A stretch of DNA of 64,000 bases from Marinobacter sp. SS21 (GTDB lineage Bacteria; Pseudomonadota; Gammaproteobacteria; Pseudomonadales; Oleiphilaceae). The DNA is taken from positions 124,001-188,000 of the forward strand of contig NZ_JAQNDA010000007.1 in the NCBI RefSeq assembly GCF_028369065.1. The letters are read 5' to 3'. The notes under the pieces were generated by a model. It was not told the DNA's origin. It ran no database searches and worked only from the letters and a program-made list of their open reading frames with translations. The position numbers and the translations under genes are program-made. Numbering within the stretch: position 1 is the first letter of the stretch; the number at the start of each line of letters is the position of its first letter. Positions 17,374 through 27,139 of the stretch are shown piece by piece.

Positions 17374-20217
17374 ATGGACCATATCCAAGTAAAAGGGGCG
17401 CGAACCCACAACCTGAAAAACATCGACCTGGATATGCCTCGGGACAAACTGATCGTGATCACCGGTCTGTCCGGCTCCGGCAAGTCCTCGCTGGCGTTCG
17501 ACACGCTGTACGCCGAAGGCCAGCGGCGCTACGTCGAATCCCTGTCCACCTATGCCCGCCAATTCCTGTCGATGATGGAAAAACCGGACGTCGACCACAT
17601 CGAGGGCTTGTCACCGGCCATTTCCATCGAACAGAAATCCACCTCCCACAACCCCCGCTCCACGGTCGGCACCATCACCGAGATTTACGACTACCTGCGC
17701 CTGCTGTTCGCCCGCGCCGGCGAGCCCCGCTGCCCGGACCACGACCTGCCACTGGAGGCCCAAACCGTCAGCCAGATGGTGGATCAGGTGCTGGCGTTCC
17801 CCGAAGCCAGCAGACTGATGATCCTGGCACCGGTGATTCGCGACCGCAAAGGCGAGCACGTGCATGTAATCGAGACCATGAAGAGCCAGGGCTTCATCCG
17901 CCTGCGGATCGACGGCACGGTGTACGACATCGACGAGGTGCCAGCCCTGGACAAGAAGCGCAAACACCGGATCGACGTGGTGGTGGACCGATTCAAGGTC
18001 AAGCCCGGCCTGGAGCAACGCCTGGCGGAAAGTTTCGAGACCGCCCTGGAACTGGCGGACGGCATCGCGCTGGTGGCGCCCATGTCCGGCGAGGGCGAAG
18101 AACATACCCTGTCCGCCCGCTATGCCTGCACCCAATGCGGCTACGCCCTCAGCGAACTGGAGCCGCGGATCTTTTCCTTCAACAACCCCGCCGGCGCCTG
18201 CCCCACTTGCGACGGTCTGGGGGTGAAGCAGTTCTTCGATCCGGAGAAGATCATCCAGCATCCGGACGCCACCCTGGCCGAGGGCGCCATCAAGGGCTGG
18301 GATCGCCGCGCCGTGTACTACTTCCAGCTGCTGACCAGCGTCGCCGAGCACTACGGCATCGACCTGGATACCGCCTTTGTCGACTTACCCGAAGATTTCC
18401 GCCAAACCATCCTCTACGGTTCCGGCAGCGAAGACATTCCGTTTCGTTACGTCAATTCCCGCGGCCATGTCATGGAGAAGGCTCACCCGTTTGAGGGTAT
18501 CCTGCCCAACCTGGAGCGTCGCTACCGGGAAACCGACTCCCAGAGCATGCGCGAAGAACTGGCCCGCAACCTCAGCCAGCAACCCTGCAAGGAGTGTCAG
18601 GGGTCACGCCTGCGACGCAGCGCCCGGCACGTCTTTATTGAGGACCGGAACCTGCCAGACATCACCCGGCTGCCGGTGGGTGATGCCTTCGGCTACTTCG
18701 AACGGCTGACGCTACCGGGACGCAAGGGCGAGATCGCCGAAAAAATCCTCAAGGAAGTCCGGGAACGGCTGAACTTCCTGGTCAACGTGGGACTGGAATA
18801 CCTGACCCTGGAGCGCAGCGCCGACACCCTGTCCGGTGGCGAAGCCCAGCGCATCCGCCTGGCCAGCCAGATCGGCGCCGGCCTGGTGGGGGTCATGTAC
18901 ATCCTCGACGAGCCGTCCATTGGCCTGCATCAGCGCGACAACGACCGCCTGCTGGCCACCCTGACCCATCTGCGCGATCTCGGTAATACGGTGATCGTGG
19001 TGGAACACGACGAAGACGCCATCCGCGCCGCCGACCATGTGATCGACATCGGTCCCGGCGCCGGCGTACATGGCGGCCAGGTGATTGCCCAGGGCACGCC
19101 CCAGCAGATCATCGCGGCGCCGCAATCGCTGACCGGCCAATACCTGTCCGGTGAGAAGGCGATTGCCGTCCCCGCCAGCCGCAATAAAGGCAACGGCAAG
19201 TTACTCTCGCTCACCGGTGCCTGCGGCAATAATCTGCAAGAGGTGACACTCAATATCCCCCTGGGCATCATGACCTGTGTCACCGGCGTTTCCGGCTCCG
19301 GCAAGTCGACGCTGATCAACGGCACCCTGTACCCCGTCGCCGCCGCCAAGCTGAACAAGGCCACCAGCCTGAATCACGCGCCCTACGACAAGCTCTCCGG
19401 CCTCGACCAGCTCGACAAGGTCATCGACATCGACCAGAGCCCCATTGGCCGCACGCCCCGCTCCAATCCGGCCACCTACACCGGGCTGTTCACGCCCATC
19501 CGGGAGTTGTTCGCCGGCACTCAGGAAGCCCGCTCCCGTGGCTACAAGCCAGGGCGGTTCAGCTTCAACGTCAAGGGTGGCCGCTGCGAGGCCTGTCAGG
19601 GCGACGGCGTAATCAAGGTGGAAATGCACTTCCTGCCCGACGTCTACGTGCCCTGCGATGTCTGTAAGGGCAAACGCTACAACCGGGAAACCCTGGAGGT
19701 TCGCTACAAGGGCAAGAACATTCACGAAGTGCTGGAGATGACCGTGGAGGAAGGCCGCGAGTTCTTCGATGCAGTGCCGTTCATCGCCCGCAAGCTGCAG
19801 ACCCTGATGGACGTGGGCCTATCCTACATCCGCCTGGGCCAGAGCGCGGTCACCCTGTCCGGCGGCGAGGCCCAGCGGGTCAAGCTGGCCAAGGAGCTGT
19901 CCAAGCGCGACACCGGCAAGACCCTGTACATTCTCGACGAGCCCACCACCGGTCTGCACTTCTACGACATTCAGCAGCTGCTGAACGTGTTACAGCGGCT
20001 GCGGGACCACGGCAACACCATTGTGGTGATTGAACACAACCTGGACGTGATTAAAACCGCGGACTGGATTGTCGACCTGGGACCGGAAGGCGGCTCCGGC
20101 GGTGGTCAGATCATCGCCGAGGGCACGCCGGAGGCGGTGGCAAACAGCCCAGCCTCCCACACCGGCCGCTACCTAAAGCCAATGCTCAACAAAAAGACGG
20201 ACGCGGTGATCGCCTAG
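17374..20217 (+). CDS. uvrA: UvrABC excinuclease ATPase subunit A
   Basis: Damage-recognition ATPase of nucleotide excision repair. The 947 residues contain two ABC modules with Walker [11 protein letters not shown] (about residue 30) and [10 protein letters not shown] (about 640), two signature motifs (LSGGEAQRI and LSGGEAQRV), a zinc module CTQCGY...CPTCDG and the C-terminal zinc finger CEACQGDG...CDVCKGKRY. Start ATG 17374 ([14 protein letters not shown]) is the conserved family start. No convincing LexA box was found in the 170-base divergent gap to the MFS gene. Confidence 0.98.
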   Translation: MDHIQVKGARTHNLKNIDLDMPRDKLIVITGLSGSGKSSLAFDTLYAEGQRRYVESLSTYARQFLSMMEKPDVDHIEGLSPAISIEQKSTSHNPRSTVGTITEIYDYLRLLFARAGEPRCPDHDLPLEAQTVSQMVDQVLAFPEASRLMILAPVIRDRKGEHVHVIETMKSQGFIRLRIDGTVYDIDEVPALDKKRKHRIDVVVDRFKVKPGLEQRLAESFETALELADGIALVAPMSGEGEEHTLSARYACTQCGYALSELEPRIFSFNNPAGACPTCDGLGVKQFFDPEKIIQHPDATLAEGAIKGWDRRAVYYFQLLTSVAEHYGIDLDTAFVDLPEDFRQTILYGSGSEDIPFRYVNSRGHVMEKAHPFEGILPNLERRYRETDSQSMREELARNLSQQPCKECQGSRLRRSARHVFIEDRNLPDITRLPVGDAFGYFERLTLPGRKGEIAEKILKEVRERLNFLVNVGLEYLTLERSADTLSGGEAQRIRLASQIGAGLVGVMYILDEPSIGLHQRDNDRLLATLTHLRDLGNTVIVVEHDEDAIRAADHVIDIGPGAGVHGGQVIAQGTPQQIIAAPQSLTGQYLSGEKAIAVPASRNKGNGKLLSLTGACGNNLQEVTLNIPLGIMTCVTGVSGSGKSTLINGTLYPVAAAKLNKATSLNHAPYDKLSGLDQLDKVIDIDQSPIGRTPRSNPATYTGLFTPIRELFAGTQEARSRGYKPGRFSFNVKGGRCEACQGDGVIKVEMHFLPDVYVPCDVCKGKRYNRETLEVRYKGKNIHEVLEMTVEEGREFFDAVPFIARKLQTLMDVGLSYIRLGQSAVTLSGGEAQRVKLAKELSKRDTGKTLYILDEPTTGLHFYDIQQLLNVLQRLRDHGNTIVVIEHNLDVIKTADWIVDLGPEGGSGGGQIIAEGTPEAVANSPASHTGRYLKPMLNKKTDAVIA

Positions 20218-20232
20218 GAAGCCCACGGGGGA

Positions 20233-20370
20233 CGGGGATGGGGACGGAATTGAATTCCGTCCCCGAAAGGATCTTGCAAGCCGATGCTGAGCAAGGCGCC
20301 AGCGGCGACGGCTTGATCAGAACTCGCTTTCGGGAGCCCAACCGGGGACAGAATCCGATTCTGTCCCCGT
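20233..20370. repeat. Two palindromic repeats between uvrA and mqo
   Basis: GGGGACGGAATT...AATTCCGTCCCC (about 20238–20264) and GGGGACAGAATC...GATTCTGTCCCC (about 20344–20369) are related near-perfect hairpins in the 194-base gap between the convergent genes uvrA and mqo. They may be REP-type elements and/or terminators; there is no T-run. Confidence 0.6.
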
Positions 20371-20411
20371 CCGCGCAATTCAGCGCATTCGACCGATCCT
20401 ACAAAGCCGAC

Positions 20412-21899
20412 TCAGTCCGCGTTGAGCTTCAGGGTCGACAGGGTGCGCTCGCGCACGGTGTTGAGCAGCGCCTCATCCTCCACCAGACTCTGGCCGTAGG
20501 ACGGTACCATGCCCTTCATGCGCTCCAGCCATTCCGGACTCTGCATCCGGTCGGCAAAGCAGCGCTCAAGCACGTTGATCATCGCGTTGGCGGCGGTGGA
20601 CGCTCCCGGCGAAGCGCCCAGCAGTGCGGCCAGGCTACCATCGTTGGCGGCCACAATCTCGGTACCGAACTCCAGTTTGCCGCGTCCTTCGGCATCTTTC
20701 TTGATGATCTGAACCCGTTGGCCGGCGTTCTGCAGCATCCAGTTTTTCTCCTCCGCATCCGGGAAGAAATTCCGCAGCGAGCCCACCCGCTCGCCATGGG
20801 ACTGAAACACTTCCTTGATCAGATAGCGGGTCAGGTCCATGTTGTCCCGGCTCACCGACAGCATGGGCCGCAGGTTGGAGGTCTTGACCGAGCCGAACAG
20901 GTCGAAGGCCGAGCCCTTCTTCAGGAACCGCGTGGTGAAGCCGGCAAATGGGCCGAACAACAGTGCCGGCTCGCCGTTGATGATGCGGGTATCCAGATGC
21001 GGCACCGACATCGGCGGCGCACCAATGGGCGCCTTGCCATACACCTTGGAATGGTGCTTGGCCACCACCTCCGGGTTCTGGCACACCAGCCACTGACCGC
21101 TGACCGGGAAGCCGCCGTAGCCCCGGGCCTCTTCAATTCCGGATTTCTGCAACAGCGGCAGCGCCCCGCCGCCGGCGCCGAGGAACACAAAACCGGCTTC
21201 CAGCTTCTTCACTTCCCCGGTCTTCTGATCACGCACCCGCACCTTCCAGCGACCATTGTCGCGTTGGGCCAGGTAATGGACCGGGCTGTTCAGCATCAGC
21301 TCGAAGTTGGGCTGGCTCTCCAGGTACTTCACCATGCTGCGGGTAAGGGAACCAAAGTCCACATCGGAGCCGTGCCGAATGCGGGTGGCGGCCACCGGCT
21401 GCTGCGGATCACGGTTCTGCACGATCAGCGGCATCCACTGTGCCAGCTCCTCGGTGGATTCGGTGTATTCCATTTCCCGGAACAGGTGGTGCGCCTTCAG
21501 CTTCTCGTACCGCCGACGCAGGAATGCGACATCTTGCTCGCCCCAGACGAAGCTCTGGTGCGGGGTGCGATTGATGAAGGAAGACGGCTCGGGCAGCATG
21601 CCCCGCTCCACCAGGAAAGACCAGAACTGCAGCGACACCTCAAACTGTGCATTGATCGCCAGGGCGCGATCGATGGCGACGTCGCCGTCGCCGGTTTGAG
21701 GCGTGTAATTGAGTTCGCAGTAACCGGCGTGGCCGGTACCCGCGTTGTTCCATCCGTCGGTGCTTTCATGGGCAACGTGATCAAGACGTTCAACCATGAT
21801 GATGTCCAGGGACGGATCAAGCTGCCGGAGCATCATGCCGAGGGTGGCGCTCATGACGCCACCGCCGACCAGCACTACATCTGCCTGTCTTGCGGCCAT
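20412..21899 (-). CDS. mqo: Malate:quinone oxidoreductase
   Basis: FAD-dependent, membrane-associated enzyme that oxidises malate to oxaloacetate and passes electrons to quinone, bypassing NAD malate dehydrogenase in the TCA cycle. The 495-residue length is normal. Features are the N-terminal dinucleotide motif VVLVGGGVMSATLG, ESTDGWNNAGTGHAGYCELNYTP, GFVFLGAGGGALPLLQKSGI and GEPALLFGPFAGF. Start ATG 21899 begins directly at the FAD fold. It stands alone; an AT-rich inverted repeat lies about 80 bases upstream. Confidence 0.96.
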   Translation of the reverse strand: MAARQADVVLVGGGVMSATLGMMLRQLDPSLDIIMVERLDHVAHESTDGWNNAGTGHAGYCELNYTPQTGDGDVAIDRALAINAQFEVSLQFWSFLVERGMLPEPSSFINRTPHQSFVWGEQDVAFLRRRYEKLKAHHLFREMEYTESTEELAQWMPLIVQNRDPQQPVAATRIRHGSDVDFGSLTRSMVKYLESQPNFELMLNSPVHYLAQRDNGRWKVRVRDQKTGEVKKLEAGFVFLGAGGGALPLLQKSGIEEARGYGGFPVSGQWLVCQNPEVVAKHHSKVYGKAPIGAPPMSVPHLDTRIINGEPALLFGPFAGFTTRFLKKGSAFDLFGSVKTSNLRPMLSVSRDNMDLTRYLIKEVFQSHGERVGSLRNFFPDAEEKNWMLQNAGQRVQIIKKDAEGRGKLEFGTEIVAANDGSLAALLGASPGASTAANAMINVLERCFADRMQSPEWLERMKGMVPSYGQSLVEDEALLNTVRERTLSTLKLNAD

Positions 21900-22645
21900 G
21901 GGTAATTCACCTTAACAAGTTTTTGAACCTGTCGCCCCCGGAGGGTTACGTTGGGGGCAGATAAAAATTCGGCTAATTATCCCGTTTTTTTACGAGATAA
22001 TAAAATTGATCATCGCGGTGAGGCGTGGGTACGCGAATCGCCAACCGTTACGATGTTCATCTGCCTGCCAGATGCCGGAGCAGGCGGGAGTGGCGGTAAC
22101 GCCCAGGAACATCCGGCTTCGACCAGCCGGGAGCTGCTCAACGGGGCAGATAAACGCCCGGTGACCACCGATGCCATCACCCGCCAGCGCCCCGGAGAAA
22201 ACCGGATCGCCGCCAAAGTATCCCGCTAGGGATTTGCCTCTCCAGTACCGGCAAAACCGAAACCAGCGCCTTTGCCGGTGGATTGCCGGAGAGTATCGCA
22301 GAAATCGCCGGGCAATGGGTTGTCCCTTTTGACATAACGGCAATCACGCTCATGACATAGCTGAACGCGCGGTGCATGATCGCTTTGGCTTGCCAGGGAT
22401 CATTCCGCAGGGCGTACGGCAGCGTTTCAGCCTCCCGATCAGCCCGTTCGGCGATATTTTCGCATTCTTGGCCCACAATAGCACTGCCACTTTGGTGCCC
22501 CAGGGCCACAATTTTTCACTTCGGTTTCCTGGCACGGGGAAACGGGGCTGACCTTGACCACCGAGATGGGGTATCTTGGCCACCATTTTCCGGGTTCGAA
22601 CCGGACTGTACCGGCCCGGCAACCTATTCAATCGAGGTGTAACGC
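21900..22645. other. 746-base non-coding gap between mqo and the exchanger gene
   Basis: No convincing gene was found. It contains an AT-rich inverted repeat at 21975–22002 (ATTATC...GATAAT), upstream of mqo, that could be an operator or hairpin, and a 9-base perfect inverted repeat ACCGGCAAA/TTTGCCGGT at 22247–22279. The promoter of the downstream exchanger must lie here but could not be fixed. Confidence 0.5.
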
Positions 22646-23617
22646 ATGTTTTTGGCATTGGCAGCGGTCCTTGCGGGCCTGGTCCTTCTGGTTTGGAGTG
22701 CCGACCGATTTGTGGACGGGGCTGCGGCGACCGCCAAGCACCTGGGCATGCCCACGCTGTTGATCGGCATGGTGATCATCGGCTTCGGCACGTCCGCGCC
22801 AGAACTGGCGGTATCGGCCATGGCCGCCTCCGATGGCAATCCCGGGCTGGCGCTGGGCAACGCCTACGGCTCCAACATCACCAACATTGCCCTGATTATC
22901 GGCCTGGTCGCACTGATCAGCCCCATCGCCGTCCACTCCCAGGTGCTGCGTAAAGAACTGCCGCTGCTGCTGGCACTCAGCGCCATTGCCGGATTTCAAC
23001 TGCTGGACGGCGAACTCACCCGGCTCGAGGGCTGGTTCCTGCTGGCGGCATTTACCGCCGTCATGGGCTGGACCATTGCCCAGGGCATTCGCGGCAAGGA
23101 GGACCCCTTCGGGGGGGAAACCGAGGCCGAGCTGGTGGACCGCCCCATGGCCTTGAAGGCGGCACTGGCGTGGCTGGTGGTTGGTCTGGTGCTGCTGATC
23201 GCCAGTTCCCGCCTACTGGTCTGGGGTGCGGTCTCCATCGCCCAGGGCTTGGGGGTCAGCGACCTGATCATCGGGCTCACCATTGTCGCCATTGGCACCT
23301 CGCTTCCGGAACTGGCCTCCTCCATCGCGGCGGTGAAGAAAAACGAGCACGACCTGATTCTCGGCAATATTCTCGGCTCGGGTATTTTCAATACCCTGGC
23401 GGTGGTGGGGCTGGCGGCCACCATCCATCCCCTCACCGTCGACATGGCGGTGCTCTACCGCGACTGGACCCTGATGACGGTACTGACCGCCGCGCTGATG
23501 GTCATGAGCCTGCGGGTGTTCAGCTCGGAGCGCAGCATCAGCCGGCTCGAAGGCGCGATGCTGATCACTACCTACATTGGCTACACCGGCTATCTGGTAT
23601 CCACGGTCATTCTCTAG
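22646..23617 (+). CDS. Calcium/sodium antiporter, YrbG family
   Basis: CaCA-superfamily cation exchanger of the inner membrane, 323 residues, about ten membrane segments. Both alpha repeats with their acidic residues are present: GFGTSAPELAVS with GNAYGSNITNI, and AIGTSLPELASS with GNILGSGIFNT. Length matches E. coli YrbG (about 325). The stop codon TAG coincides with the CTAG tip of a MITE-like remnant, so the element abuts or created the end of the gene. Usually linked to lipopolysaccharide-transport genes elsewhere; here it is isolated. Confidence 0.92.
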   Translation: MFLALAAVLAGLVLLVWSADRFVDGAAATAKHLGMPTLLIGMVIIGFGTSAPELAVSAMAASDGNPGLALGNAYGSNITNIALIIGLVALISPIAVHSQVLRKELPLLLALSAIAGFQLLDGELTRLEGWFLLAAFTAVMGWTIAQGIRGKEDPFGGETEAELVDRPMALKAALAWLVVGLVLLIASSRLLVWGAVSIAQGLGVSDLIIGLTIVAIGTSLPELASSIAAVKKNEHDLILGNILGSGIFNTLAVVGLAATIHPLTVDMAVLYRDWTLMTVLTAALMVMSLRVFSSERSISRLEGAMLITTYIGYTGYLVSTVIL

Positions 23618-23690
23618 GGAGCCTCTGATTAACTCCGGATCACCTCTGAACGCCCCGCAGGGCGCGCCCTGATTCGGGCCATTGAATCCA
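23614..23690. mobile_element. Shortened MITE-like remnant
   Basis: CTAGGGAGCCTCTGATTAAC and the next bases repeat the left end of the 14237 element, followed by its internal segment CTGAACGCCCCGCAGGGCGC. Most of the middle and the right inverted repeat are missing. Confidence 0.7.
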
Positions 23691-23721
23691 AAAACCGCGA
23701 AATTATAGCGCTGACTGTCCA

Positions 23722-23772
23722 CCCGTAGGCAATGCCTTATCGGCGATCCGATGGTTTGGCATTGCCTATGGG
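23722..23772. repeat. Long nested hairpin
   Basis: CCCGTAGGCAATGCC pairs with GGCATTGCCTATGGG (one G–T), and the loop contains a further ATCGG/CCGAT stem. It lies in the 470-base gap between the exchanger and msrB, in which no gene was seen. A short direct repeat (TATGACAGCCC, three copies) occupies 24047–24078. Confidence 0.6.
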
Positions 23773-23926
23773 AACATGAGATTGATATGAGTTCGGACTG
23801 AGAGAACCGGGGTGTCGCGGGCAAAGCGATAGGCGCCCAGAATAGGAAGCGGTCAGCCGAAAGGCTTCGGGAGCGGGCGCAGTCTGCCCTAGAGGCAGGT
23901 TAGTGGGACAGCGAGCGTTGACTTAA

Positions 23927-23954
23927 AACAAAAAACCGCCGTCCCTGGCGGTTT
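23927..23954 (-). terminator. msrB terminator
   Basis: On the minus strand AACCGCC...GGCGGTT is followed by a T-run. It lies about 130 bases past the msrB stop. Confidence 0.75.
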
Positions 23955-24087
23955 GTGGGCATCCTGCCCCGAACAAAGGTGAGCCCCAAAGGGCCACACA
24001 CGACAACAACTCAGTCACTAAACTCCACCCCAGCCTAGTCCGCCACTATGACAGCCCTATGACAGCCCTATGACAGCCGACCCAGAC

Positions 24088-24513
24088 TCACTCGCTGGCG
24101 TGAAAATCCATGGCAATAGAGTTCAGGCAATAACGCTGACCGGTGGGTGGTGGGCCATCGGGAAACACATGGCCCAGGTGGCTGTCGCAGCGGGGACAGC
24201 GGATTTCGGTGCGGGCCATTCCCAGGGTGCGATCCTCAAGATAGCGGATGTGATCGGGATCAAACGGCTGGAAAAAGCTCGGCCAGCCGGTGCCGGAATC
24301 AAACTTGGCCTCGGAACTGAACAGCGGCAGCTCGCACAACCGGCAGCGGTAGACACCAGCCGCCTTGTTATCGAGCAGCGTGCCACAAAACGGCCGCTCG
24401 GTGCCGTGGTCCAGTAGCACCGCCCGCTCTTCGGCAGTCAATCCGGCGGCACGCCGGGCAATGTCGTTGTCATCGAGCGGGGTCAGATCATACCCGCTTG
24501 CGGAAGTCGCCAT
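24088..24513 (-). CDS. msrB: Peptide-methionine (R)-S-oxide reductase MsrB
   Basis: Zinc-containing MsrB that reduces methionine-R-sulfoxide with thioredoxin, 141 residues. The two structural CxxC pairs (YRCRLC and IRCPRC) and the catalytic Cys in [11 protein letters not shown] are present, as are the GTGWPSFF and HLGHVFPDG motifs. Start ATG 24513 has AGGAG seven bases upstream. It lies downstream of msrA on the same strand with a 145-base gap that contains imperfect tandem repeats. Confidence 0.96.
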   Translation of the reverse strand: MATSASGYDLTPLDDNDIARRAAGLTAEERAVLLDHGTERPFCGTLLDNKAAGVYRCRLCELPLFSSEAKFDSGTGWPSFFQPFDPDHIRYLEDRTLGMARTEIRCPRCDSHLGHVFPDGPPPTGQRYCLNSIAMDFHASE

Positions 24514-24658
24514 CACTTGCTCCTTTTTCTTTCAGCAGCGCGTTTATTTCAGTAGCGCCGTTATCTCATCAGCGCCTTCATCTCAATCACGCTCATTCGT
24601 CTCGATGGCGCCGGCTCATAGCTGCTCGCAGTAGTGGCCTCACTGGTCTCAGCGGCCT

Positions 24659-25294
24659 TCACTCGTCACGAAATTCCGGCTTGAGCTGGGCCCCGAAGGC
24701 CTGCCGCAACTTTTCCACCTTCGGCGCCGCTACCGCCATCACGTAGGGCTGAAAAGGATTACGGGCGGCGTAATTCTGGTGATAGCCTTCGGCGGGATAG
24801 AACGCCTGCAGGGGCTCCAGGCTAGTGACAATGGGTTGCGGATACACCCCAGCCGCTTCCAACTGACGGATGTAGGCCTCCGTGACCCGTTTTTGCTCGT
24901 CGCTGTCATAGAACACCGCCGAGCGGTACTGGGATCCCCGATCATTGCCCTGGCGGTTGAGCTGGGTGGGATCGTGGGCCACCGAGAAGAAAACCTTCAG
25001 CAGCTGACCAAAACTGATCCGGGTGGGGTCATAACAAATTTCCACCACTTCGGCGTGGCCGCTGGTCCCGGAGCAGACCGCCTCGTAGTTGGCGCTCGCC
25101 TCGGAACCGCCGGCGTAGCCAGACGCCACCCCAAGGACGCCATCGACGGCGAGGAACACCGCCTCCACACACCAGAAGCAGCCGCCGGCAAGCACCAACC
25201 GCTGTTGCCCGGTTGCGGCCGGAAGATCCAGCTCCGGGTCCGGGAACCGACTACGGGGGACATTCATTCCAGGGATCGAACAGGACGTACTCAT
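24659..25294 (-). CDS. msrA: Peptide-methionine (S)-S-oxide reductase MsrA
   Basis: Reduces methionine-S-sulfoxide in proteins. The 211-residue product has the catalytic [11 protein letters not shown] motif near residue 42, followed by GYAGG, the [10 protein letters not shown] region, [17 protein letters not shown] and EGYHQNY. This is the standard layout for the longer proteobacterial MsrA. Start ATG 25294 was chosen for the GAGG six bases upstream; a TTG further upstream is in frame. It forms a repair pair with msrB, acting on the opposite stereoisomer. Confidence 0.96.
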   Translation of the reverse strand: MSTSCSIPGMNVPRSRFPDPELDLPAATGQQRLVLAGGCFWCVEAVFLAVDGVLGVASGYAGGSEASANYEAVCSGTSGHAEVVEICYDPTRISFGQLLKVFFSVAHDPTQLNRQGNDRGSQYRSAVFYDSDEQKRVTEAYIRQLEAAGVYPQPIVTSLEPLQAFYPAEGYHQNYAARNPFQPYVMAVAAPKVEKLRQAFGAQLKPEFRDE

Positions 25295-25379
25295 ATCGGC
25301 CTCGCTTACCAATGCGCTTGCTCACACAGAACCCAGTCTGACGTCGCCGGCGGTGTTTTTCCAGTGAGTCCTCCGGCAT

Positions 25380-25444
25380 CGTCGCTGCCCCTCGTCGCTG
25401 CCCCTCGTTGCTACCCCTCGTTGCTACCCCTCATCGCTACCCCG
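25380..25444. repeat. 12-bp tandem repeat, about five copies
   Basis: Unit TCGTCGCTGCCC, drifting to TCGTTGCTACCC, repeated head to tail in the 345-base gap between divergent msrA and the metallophosphoesterase gene. No gene is seen in this gap. Confidence 0.75.
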
Positions 25445-25639
25445 GCTCACAGTCAGACCCGGTCAGCGCCGCACCCCCCATGGAAGACCCACAAACCGCA
25501 GCAAAGTTCCGACCCCAGCGTTCGTCAGCCAGTCCGCTTGGGGCACCCCCGGCAAACATGAACATTGCGCCATCCCGGTTGCAGCGAGGCCAGACCGAAC
25601 CATACTTAGAAACAGGCCCTGTTAACTCTGGACTTGAGT

Positions 25640-26614
25640 ATGACTGCCCGTGCCCCATCACCTGTGTCGAAGGACGCACTACTGGATTACCGGCTCAGCC
25701 TTCGCCTGGGACCGGTTCACGCCCGTCAGCGACTGGGTATTGAACGGGAATACGAAGCCCGGGTCTTCGGCCAGGACCATCACTCGTTTCACCTCGAAAA
25801 CTGGCCCTCTGCCCCCCGGCTAATCCGCTTCTGCCTGAAATTGTCAGGCCTGCTGCAGCGGGGACAGGATAACAGTCGCGCACTGGGGGTGACCGAGAAC
25901 AGCTTCCGGGTCCCGGAACTGCCTGCCGCCTTCGAGGGCTACCGCATCCTGCACCTCAGCGACCTGCATGTCGACATGGACGAGCTCAACCTGAAGGCGG
26001 TGATCGGTCAGATTGGCCAACTTCAGTACGACCTGTGTGTACTCACCGGCGACTACCGCAAGCTGACCTGGGGCCCCATCGATGCGGCCCTGGAAGGCAT
26101 GGCGCGGTTGCGCGAGGCGATCGTTGGCACACCGCTGGCGGTGCTGGGCAATCACGACAGCATTCGCATGCTGCCGGCGCTGGAAGACATGGGCTTTCGC
26201 CTGCTGCTCAATGAAAATGCGGAGATCGAACGAGGTGACGATTCCATTTTCGTAGCTGGTGTGGACGACGCTCACTTCTTCAAGGTCCACAACCTCCACA
26301 AAGCCGGCGATGACATTCCCGCCGGCGCGGTCAGCATCCTCCTCAGCCACACCCCGGAAATCTGGCGAGAGGCGGCCCATGCCGGCTACGACCTGTTCCT
26401 GTGCGGACACACCCACGGCGGCCAGATCTGCTTGCCGGGCGGCATTCCCATCACCCTGGATTCCGACTGTCCGCGCTCATTGGCTCGGGGCTATTGGCGC
26501 TACCACGGCATGCAGGGGTATACGTCCCCCGGCTGCGGCACCTCGGTGGTCAATGTGCGTCTCAACTGCCCGCCGGAAATCTCCCTGCACACCCTTACCC
26601 GAGGCCCACGGTAA
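25640..26614 (+). CDS. Metallophosphoesterase, YkuE/YaeI-like
   Basis: Calcineurin-like phosphoesterase of 324 residues. The metal-binding motifs appear in order: DLHVDM (about 107), GDYRK (about 136), GNHD (about 169), a histidine in LLSHTPE and GHTHGGQ (about 255). The N-terminal 90 residues are family-specific; no clear signal peptide or membrane segment is visible. Relatives act on phospholipid headgroups such as UDP-diacylglucosamine or phosphatidylglycerol derivatives, but the substrate here is unknown. ATG 25640 is used; a TTG at 25634 is also in frame. It converges on the CDP-archaeol-synthase-like gene with a 9-base gap. Confidence 0.87.
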   Translation: MTARAPSPVSKDALLDYRLSLRLGPVHARQRLGIEREYEARVFGQDHHSFHLENWPSAPRLIRFCLKLSGLLQRGQDNSRALGVTENSFRVPELPAAFEGYRILHLSDLHVDMDELNLKAVIGQIGQLQYDLCVLTGDYRKLTWGPIDAALEGMARLREAIVGTPLAVLGNHDSIRMLPALEDMGFRLLLNENAEIERGDDSIFVAGVDDAHFFKVHNLHKAGDDIPAGAVSILLSHTPEIWREAAHAGYDLFLCGHTHGGQICLPGGIPITLDSDCPRSLARGYWRYHGMQGYTSPGCGTSVVNVRLNCPPEISLHTLTRGPR

Positions 26615-26623
26615 CCGCGGTTC

Positions 26624-27103
26624 TCAGTGGGGATGACGCCGAATGCCGAGACGATACAGCAGCGGCGACAAGACCACGTTGGCCAACCCAAACACCACCA
26701 CCACCAGTACGGCCTCCAGCCAGGGTAGCGGCAACACCAGCGCCCCGTAGACCATCGGCAACGCCGCCTCAGGCACCTGGTCCAAGCCCCGGAACTGGGC
26801 ACTGGCAGCCAGCCCCATGCGCCGTTTCACAAAGCTGCTGAGTAAATCACCAGCCAACGCCAGGAGGCCGAACACCAGGCCGAAGCTGCTCCCCAGTCCC
26901 ATCAGCGACGCCCCCAGGGCACAGGCAAGCCCACCACTGACCAGGCCCCGCCAGGTCTTGCTGCTGCCGAACAGCGGGCGGCCATCGAACCAGCACCGCC
27001 CGCCGTCGATGGGCGCCGACCAGCGCGTACCGAGCAGGCGATGGGCGATCACCGGCATGCCGTTGGCCAGCACCAGCATCACGAACAGCGTTACCGACAA
27101 CAC
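26624..27103 (-). CDS. CDP-archaeol-synthase-like (DUF46/CarS) membrane protein
   Basis: A 159-residue membrane protein with about four hydrophobic segments. It carries the hallmark of the CDP-archaeol synthase family: FGSSKTWRGL, GDLLSSFVKRRMG and RGLDQVPEAALP. In archaea this family transfers CTP to archaetidic acid; bacterial members are uncharacterised, so a cytidylyltransferase activity on some polyprenyl or lipid phosphate is inference. The start is GTG with GGAGG seven bases upstream. It follows fumC by 36 bases and may be co-transcribed with it. Confidence 0.8.
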   Translation of the reverse strand: MLSVTLFVMLVLANGMPVIAHRLLGTRWSAPIDGGRCWFDGRPLFGSSKTWRGLVSGGLACALGASLMGLGSSFGLVFGLLALAGDLLSSFVKRRMGLAASAQFRGLDQVPEAALPMVYGALVLPLPWLEAVLVVVVFGLANVVLSPLLYRLGIRRHPH

Positions 27104-27139
27104 CCGCAGCCCTCCAGCACCGGCGACGTACCGGCTCCG

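Noticed and set aside
20238..21905. A 555-codon plus-strand open frame across mqo
   Set aside because: Antisense shadow of the well-conserved mqo gene; no ribosome-binding site or domain.
21951..22509. Several 60–117-codon ORFs between mqo and the exchanger gene
   Set aside because: They overlap one another on both strands, lack plausible starts, and show no recognisable similarity.
23780..23930. Riboswitch or structured RNA such as RNase P before msrB
   Set aside because: The segment is GC-rich with small hairpins, but none of the conserved cores of RNase P, tmRNA, cobalamin or glycine riboswitches could be recognised.
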